DNA of 64,000 bases from Mumia flava. GTDB taxonomy: Bacteria > Actinomycetota > Actinomycetes > Propionibacteriales > Nocardioidaceae. Shown here in pieces: positions 59,216 to 64,000 of the stretch. The stretch is from assembly GCF_002797495.1 (NCBI RefSeq), contig NZ_PGEZ01000001.1:1860001-1924000 (forward strand). The letters run 5' to 3'. The notes beneath the pieces were generated by a model. That model was not told the DNA's origin and made no database searches. It saw only the letters and a program-made list of their open reading frames with translations. A program made the translations under genes and the position numbers. Every line of letters begins with the position of its first letter. Position 1 is the first letter of the stretch.

Positions 59216-59293
59216 GGTCGAGGCCGAGCGGAGCGAGGATCGAGACCCCATCGTCGGTGGTCTCGATCGCTCGCTCCGCTCGCGCCCCGACGA
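59216..59293. repeat. family B inverted repeat, rhaR-rhamnosidase junction
   Basis: Left arm GGTCGAGGCCGAGCGGAGCG and following GATCGAGACC (59216-59247); right arm GGTCTCGATCGCTCGCTCC onward (59259-59290). The arms are inverted copies, about 28 of 31 paired with two one-base bulges and an 11-base loop. Between convergent stop codons it can act as a two-way terminator. Confidence 0.82.
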
Positions 59294-59317
59294 ACGGGGG
59301 CGCCGCCTCGGTTCAGG

Positions 59318-62300
59318 TCAGCCCAGCGGCACGGCCCACACGTCGGCGATCGAGGGGTCGTAGTCCGCGCCGGTGTCGGCGAACCGCATCCGCACGGTCC
59401 CGTCCGCGGTGAGGTCCGACGGCTCGACCACGAACTGGTGCGTGACCGTGCCTTCACCCCCGGCCGTACGAGTGAGGTCGACGCTGTGCGCGACCTCGCC
59501 GTCGATCAGGACGTCGTACGTCTTGCGCCGGGCCCCGTCGAACGTCTCGACCATCCGGACCACGAACCGCCCGGCGCTCGGGACGGCCACGTCGAACTCG
59601 AACCAGCCGCCCGGGTACGACGAGTGGGTGTAGCGCCGGGTCAGCCCCGCCTCCACGTTCGTCCCGGAGTGCTGCGACGCCGTCAGGCCGTGTGCGGACT
59701 CCGAAGCCCCGTCACCGACGTCGACGTGGTCGGTCGAGTCCGCCGGCGGCGTCGGCAGGACGACCTGCACGGTCGCCGTGGCCTTCTCGGCCGCGGTCGG
59801 GCCGGTCGCCACCACCAGCGACGCGGCCTGCTCACGGACGGTCTGCGGGACCGTGACGTCGACCGCGACGTCCGTCTGCTCGCCCGGCGCCAGGTCGTAG
59901 GCCACCGCGTCGACCGGATCCCAGCCGTCGGGCACCGCGACGGTGACCTCGCCCGTCTGCGCGACCTCGGTGCGGTTGCGCAGCGTGGTGGTGACCGTGG
60001 CGGTCTCCCCGCCGTCGACCGCCTCCGGTGCGGTCGCCGTCGCCGTGATCGCGACACCCGGCGCCACCATCAGCGACGCGGAGACCGGCAACGTGGCCGT
60101 CCCGCCGGTGTGGCGGTAGGACACCGAGCCGGTCAGGTCGGCCGTCGACGCCTCGGCGTCAGCGGGCACCGTCACGTCGTACGCGTGCTCGAGCGTGCCT
60201 CGGGCCGCGACGGTCGTGGCGTGCCGACCGACCGGCTCGAGCTCCCAGTCCGCGGGCACGTCGAGCGACGAGTCGATCCCGGTCAGCGGGCGCTTGCCTG
60301 CGTTCTCGAGCCGGACCGCCACCCGGACCACGTCGCCGGGCAGGATCTCGCCGGCAGGCAGCTCGAGGGACGCGACTGCGCCCACCAGACGCGAGGACGC
60401 CTTCGAGAGGGTCCGTTCCAGCGAGGCGAGCGTCTCGCGCAGCGCGTCGGTCGCGTCGGCGTCGAGGACGCCACGCTCACCGTACGTCGCCGCCCAGCGG
60501 TCGAGGTCCGCGACGCTGGCCAGGGCGCGGTGCACCGCGGCCGCGGTCAGTTGATCGTCGGCGCCGCGCACGTGCAGGCGCCAGGCTGTCGCGATCTCGG
60601 TCTCCATGAGCTTCGTGCGGAGCTGGAGGTGGCCCTTCGCGACCCTGCCGAGGACGCCCTCGGTGGAGAGCGCGTCGACGTCGTCGGCGAATGCGCCGGC
60701 GGCCTTCTTCGCAGCCCCGAGGTCGCCCAGCACCGGGTCGACCGCGAACGCGTAGTCGCCCGAGCCGATCTCGAGCACCACGTCACCGTCGTCCATCGAC
60801 GTGAAGGTCACCCCGTCGACGTCCGAGATCGGCGTACCACCCTCGGTGATCGCCCAGCGGTTCGCAGCCGGGATCCGGACCTCGGCGGTCGTGTTCGCCG
60901 GCACCGTCACGTCCAGGCTCATCGGGCCGTCGGCAGTGCTCCAGGCGCTGCGCACCGGCCCGTACGGCGTCTCGTGGGTGAAGTCGACCGTGTCGATCCC
61001 GTCGCCGGGCTCCGGAGCGATCAGCACCTTCGCGTAGCCCGGCTCGGCCGCGGAGACGCCCGCCATCGTGCGGTACATCCACTCGCCGACCGCGCCGTAG
61101 GCGTAGTGGTTGAACGAGTTCATGCCGACGTCGTTGAAGGAGCCGTCGGGGTTGATGGAGTTCCAACGCTCCCACACGGTCGTCGCGCCCTTGCCGATCT
61201 CGTAGCCCCACGACGGGTAGTCGGTGTGCTGGAGCAGACGGTAGGCGATGTCGGTGCGGCCGGCCTTCGTCAGCGCCGGCAGCAGCCCGTCGACGCCGAG
61301 GAACCCGGTCGACAGGTGGTAGTCGCGGCGCTCGAGCGTCTCGACGAACTGGTCGACGACCGCGTCACGGCGGTCCTTCGGCTCCAGGTCGTTCGTCAGG
61401 GTCAGGATGTACGCCGTCTGGCTGTCGCCCTTGACCGTCCCGTCGTCGGCGACGAACGCGTCCTGGTACGCGGCGCGGATCGCCTCGTACCGCGCCGTCA
61501 GCTCGGCTGCCTCGTCGTCCTTGCCGATCGCGTCGGCCATCTGGGCGAGCTCGCGGGTGCTCTTGGCGACGAAGGCCGTGTCGAGGACGTCCGCCGGGGT
61601 GGGGTCGTCGAGGTTCAGCCAGTCGAGGTAGCCGCCGGCGGAGCGGATGTGGTTCGTCGAGTCCGCCTCCAGGAAGTCGACGTAGCGCCGCATCATGTCG
61701 TAGTTCTCGCGGATCACGTCGGTGTCCCCGAACGCCTGCCAGAGGGTCCACGGCACGTGCACGCCCGCGTCCATCCAGCCGGCCGACTCGTAGCCGCCGT
61801 CGAAGCGGTTGGGCACCACCGGTGCCACGCCGGGCAGCGAGCCGTTCGGGCGCTGGGTGTCGCGGAGGTCCTGCAGCCACTTCGTCAGGAACGACTCGGC
61901 GTCCATGTTGTAGACCGCGGTCCGGGCGAAGACGTTGATGTCGCCCGTCCACCCCATCCGCTCGTCGCGCGCCGGGGTGTCGGTCGGGATCGAGAGGAAG
62001 TTGCCGCGCATGCCCCAGACGATGTTGCTCTGGAGCTGGTTCACGAGGTCCGAGCTGGTCTCGAGGCTGCTGGTGAGGTCGCCGTCGGTGCCGACGACCA
62101 CGCCGACGAGGTCGGAGGCGTCCGGGGCCTCGTCGACGCCGGAGACCTCGACGTAGCGGAACCCGTGGAAGGTGAACGACGGCTCGAACGTCTCGGGCTC
62201 GTCGGTCGCGAAGGTGTAGTGGTCGGTCGCCTTCGCGGTGCGCAGGTTCGCGGTGTACAGCGTGCCGTCGGGGTTCAGGACCTCCCCGTGGCGGATCTGT

Positions 62301-63964
62301 ACGGTCTGGCCCGGCTCGCCCAGCAGGGTCAGGCGGACGTGCCCGACCATGTTCTGGCCCAGGTCGTAGAGGTAGACGCCCTCGGTCGGCGAGTCGATCT
62401 GCTCCGCCCCGTCGAGCTCCTCGGTGACGCGGACCGGCACGGTCGTCTCCGGCTCGAGCACGTCGGTCGGCTCGTCGCGCACGGTGACGCCGTCCCACCC
62501 GTCGGCGTCGAAGCCGGGCTCGTCCCAGCCGTCGAGGGCGGCGGCGACGCGCGCGTCGTACGACTCGCCGTCGAGCAGGTCCGCCTCGCGGGTCGGCCCG
62601 GCCGTCGTCTGCCAGGTGTCGTCGGTCCGGACGGTCTCGCGGGTGCCGTCGGCGTAGTCGACGACGAGCTCGGCGATCACGGAGTTGTCCGTGCCGTACA
62701 CGTCGGTGCCGAACATCGCGACCTTGCCGGTGTACCAGCCGGGCGCGACCTCGGCGCCGAGCACGTTCGCACCCGTGCGGACCTGCTCGGTCACGTCGTA
62801 GGTCTGGTAGTCGATCCTCTTGTCGTACGCGGTCCAGCCGGGTGCCAGCTCGTCGTCGCCGACCTTCTCCCCGTTGAGCCGCAGCTCGTAGACGCCGCGC
62901 GCCGAGGCGTAGACGCGGGCCCGCCGGACCTCCTTGTCGCCGAGGTCGACCTCCGTGCGCAGCAGCGGGACGGCGTCGTCGCGACGCAGCCACGCCTCGG
63001 CGTTGCCGCTGACGTCGAGGCCGTCGTCGGTGACGGTGCCTGCGACGAACGTGCGGTCGCCGTCGTCGAAGTCGGACTCGACGAGGACCTCGCCGTCGGC
63101 AGCGGTCACGGTCAGGTCGTGCACGAGGCCGGCCTCGGCGCCGTTCGTGCGGAAGCCCATGACCCCGGGGCCGTCGAACGTCGTGTCGGTGCGCTCGTCG
63201 AGGACCTCGCCGTCGACGCTCGTGGTGATCGTGTCGCCGTCGACGGCGATCGTGTAGTCGTGCTCGGCGGCGAAGTCGAAGCCCGCCGGGAACGGCGTCG
63301 CGTCGAGGACCGCGTAGCCGCCGTTCTTCACGTGCGGGCGCAACGCGTCGTCGGCCTCGCTGAGCTGCCACATGTAGGCGTGCTCGGTGTCCTCACCGCG
63401 GAAGTAGACGCCGAGCGCTCCGCTGATCCGCGACGCGGTGAAGTCGATCGTGTAGTCGGTCCACTCGGCGCCGATCGCGTCGCTGTCCGCGCCGATCCAC
63501 TCGGCCTCCCACGGCTCGTCGCCGAGGCCGGTGCCGAACCGTGCGGGCTCGCTCCAGTCCGACGTCTCGCCCTGGTCGTCGGTCACGCGGACGGACCAGA
63601 CGTAGTCGGTGCGCGGCTCGAGCGCCGGGCCGTCGTAGCGGACGTCGACCGACGTCGGCGACGTGACCGTCCCGCTGTCCCAGACGTCGGGGTCGTCGAG
63701 CGCGTCGGCCGAGGTGGCGACGTGGACCTCGTAGGCCTGCTGGGTGACGCCGCGACGCTCGGACGTGAGCTTCCAGCTCAGCGCCGGGGCTGCGAGCCCG
63801 ATGCCGAGGGGGTCGTCGAGCGCGTTGACCGTCAGGTCGGTGACGGCGGGCGCGGGCGGGGATGCGGTACGGACGGTGGCGGGGCCGGCGGCGGAGGCCG
63901 CGGCCGCCGGTGCCACCGCGGCGACGAGCGATGCGGCGATCACGCCGGCGATCTGCTTGCGCAC
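59318..63964 (-). CDS. secreted alpha-L-rhamnosidase, glycoside hydrolase family 78
   Basis: 1548 residues. Signal peptide KQIAGVIAASLVAAVAPAAAASA. N-terminal beta domains (VNALDDPLGIGLAAPALSWKL; FGTGLGDEPWEAEWIG) carry GH78 accessory modules. The catalytic (alpha/alpha)6 barrel has TPARDERMGWTGDINVF (general acid region) and GATTVWERWNS (Glu, general base). C-terminal regions include a NEW3-like beta domain and a DUF6805-like module (about 1412-1548, ESAHGLTASQHSGTNVEAG; TDHVDVGDG). Longer than typical GH78 enzymes (about 900-1100). Liberates L-rhamnose from plant pectins, rutinosides or saponins, feeding the neighbouring uptake operon. Confidence 0.93.
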   Translation of the reverse strand: MRKQIAGVIAASLVAAVAPAAAASAAGPATVRTASPPAPAVTDLTVNALDDPLGIGLAAPALSWKLTSERRGVTQQAYEVHVATSADALDDPDVWDSGTVTSPTSVDVRYDGPALEPRTDYVWSVRVTDDQGETSDWSEPARFGTGLGDEPWEAEWIGADSDAIGAEWTDYTIDFTASRISGALGVYFRGEDTEHAYMWQLSEADDALRPHVKNGGYAVLDATPFPAGFDFAAEHDYTIAVDGDTITTSVDGEVLDERTDTTFDGPGVMGFRTNGAEAGLVHDLTVTAADGEVLVESDFDDGDRTFVAGTVTDDGLDVSGNAEAWLRRDDAVPLLRTEVDLGDKEVRRARVYASARGVYELRLNGEKVGDDELAPGWTAYDKRIDYQTYDVTEQVRTGANVLGAEVAPGWYTGKVAMFGTDVYGTDNSVIAELVVDYADGTRETVRTDDTWQTTAGPTREADLLDGESYDARVAAALDGWDEPGFDADGWDGVTVRDEPTDVLEPETTVPVRVTEELDGAEQIDSPTEGVYLYDLGQNMVGHVRLTLLGEPGQTVQIRHGEVLNPDGTLYTANLRTAKATDHYTFATDEPETFEPSFTFHGFRYVEVSGVDEAPDASDLVGVVVGTDGDLTSSLETSSDLVNQLQSNIVWGMRGNFLSIPTDTPARDERMGWTGDINVFARTAVYNMDAESFLTKWLQDLRDTQRPNGSLPGVAPVVPNRFDGGYESAGWMDAGVHVPWTLWQAFGDTDVIRENYDMMRRYVDFLEADSTNHIRSAGGYLDWLNLDDPTPADVLDTAFVAKSTRELAQMADAIGKDDEAAELTARYEAIRAAYQDAFVADDGTVKGDSQTAYILTLTNDLEPKDRRDAVVDQFVETLERRDYHLSTGFLGVDGLLPALTKAGRTDIAYRLLQHTDYPSWGYEIGKGATTVWERWNSINPDGSFNDVGMNSFNHYAYGAVGEWMYRTMAGVSAAEPGYAKVLIAPEPGDGIDTVDFTHETPYGPVRSAWSTADGPMSLDVTVPANTTAEVRIPAANRWAITEGGTPISDVDGVTFTSMDDGDVVLEIGSGDYAFAVDPVLGDLGAAKKAAGAFADDVDALSTEGVLGRVAKGHLQLRTKLMETEIATAWRLHVRGADDQLTAAAVHRALASVADLDRWAATYGERGVLDADATDALRETLASLERTLSKASSRLVGAVASLELPAGEILPGDVVRVAVRLENAGKRPLTGIDSSLDVPADWELEPVGRHATTVAARGTLEHAYDVTVPADAEASTADLTGSVSYRHTGGTATLPVSASLMVAPGVAITATATAPEAVDGGETATVTTTLRNRTEVAQTGEVTVAVPDGWDPVDAVAYDLAPGEQTDVAVDVTVPQTVREQAASLVVATGPTAAEKATATVQVVLPTPPADSTDHVDVGDGASESAHGLTASQHSGTNVEAGLTRRYTHSSYPGGWFEFDVAVPSAGRFVVRMVETFDGARRKTYDVLIDGEVAHSVDLTRTAGGEGTVTHQFVVEPSDLTADGTVRMRFADTGADYDPSIADVWAVPLG

Positions 63965-64000
63965 GGGGACTCCTCACGGGGTCGGAGAGATCGGATCCAG

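Noticed and set aside
1-64000. tRNA, rRNA, insertion sequences or prophage
   Set aside because: No cloverleaf, rRNA-like segment, transposase or integrase motif was seen in any gap or frame.

Overview
This 64 kb window is chromosomal DNA from a high-GC, Gram-positive actinobacterium. The evidence is a very strong G/C third-position bias, GTG starts, many 1-4 base stop/start overlaps, WhiB, SoxR, ECF42 and DUF5926 proteins, a pcaD-pcaC fusion, and paired FadE-type acyl-CoA dehydrogenases. Gene content fits a soil-type Nocardioidaceae member such as Nocardioides. That placement is inference from gene content, not a phylogeny. I see no rRNA, tRNA, phage, transposase or CRISPR array.

Layout. 1-1032: 5' part of an ABC permease that runs off the window. 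1101-9772: complete 4-hydroxybenzoate/protocatechuate beta-ketoadipate regulon (pcaHGB, pcaDC fusion, pcaFIJ, divergent IclR regulator, pobA). 9862-12713: a small DUF1905 gene, soxR, and a divergent operon of a split transketolase plus a WhiB7-like protein behind a SoxR box. 12829-18881: DUF503, universal stress protein, GNAT, an ECF42 sigma factor with its DGPF partner, a lipoprotein, and two acyl-CoA dehydrogenases. 19171-25344: housekeeping and hypothetical genes (DUF5926, a QPYG-repeat membrane protein, rhodanese, Fpg, HU, Aat, EcsC-like, a secreted protein). 25421-33575: leucine-degradation genes (HMG-CoA lyase and methylcrotonyl-CoA carboxylase), a quinone oxidoreductase with a second SoxR-like box, two regulators and a gamma-carbonic anhydrase. 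33879-46589: secreted M6 protease, drug efflux pump with TetR, YigZ, secreted 5'-nucleotidase and extracellular nuclease, cytochrome P450, DUF308. 47045-63964: complete L-rhamnose locus with ABC transporter, RhaI, bifunctional aldolase/dehydrogenase, kinase, L-lactate dehydrogenase, LacI regulator and a secreted 1548-residue alpha-L-rhamnosidase.

How they work together. The window encodes scavenging of plant material. Aromatic acids go to beta-ketoadipate and then succinyl-CoA plus acetyl-CoA. Rhamnose is cut from polysaccharide, imported, and taken to DHAP and pyruvate. Leucine goes to acetoacetate. Secreted protease, nuclease and nucleotidase feed the same lifestyle. Regulatory sequence is readable at many points: probable IclR, SoxR, TetR (three loci) and LacI operators, and an ECF42 -35 element.

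The most unusual signal is in the repeats. Four intergenic arrays have the same 22-bp period and share the anchor GACTCGCGAGC but differ in the remaining 11 bases. A second family (GGTCGAGGCGCGAGCG type) forms tandem or inverted copies. Six of the eight convergent gene junctions in the window are occupied by one of these families and a seventh by a perfect hairpin. Two palindromic elements lie inside genes: one encodes the N-terminal extension of the carboxylase alpha subunit and one lies in the linker of the PcaD-PcaC fusion. This resembles the protein-coding palindromic elements described in Rickettsia.
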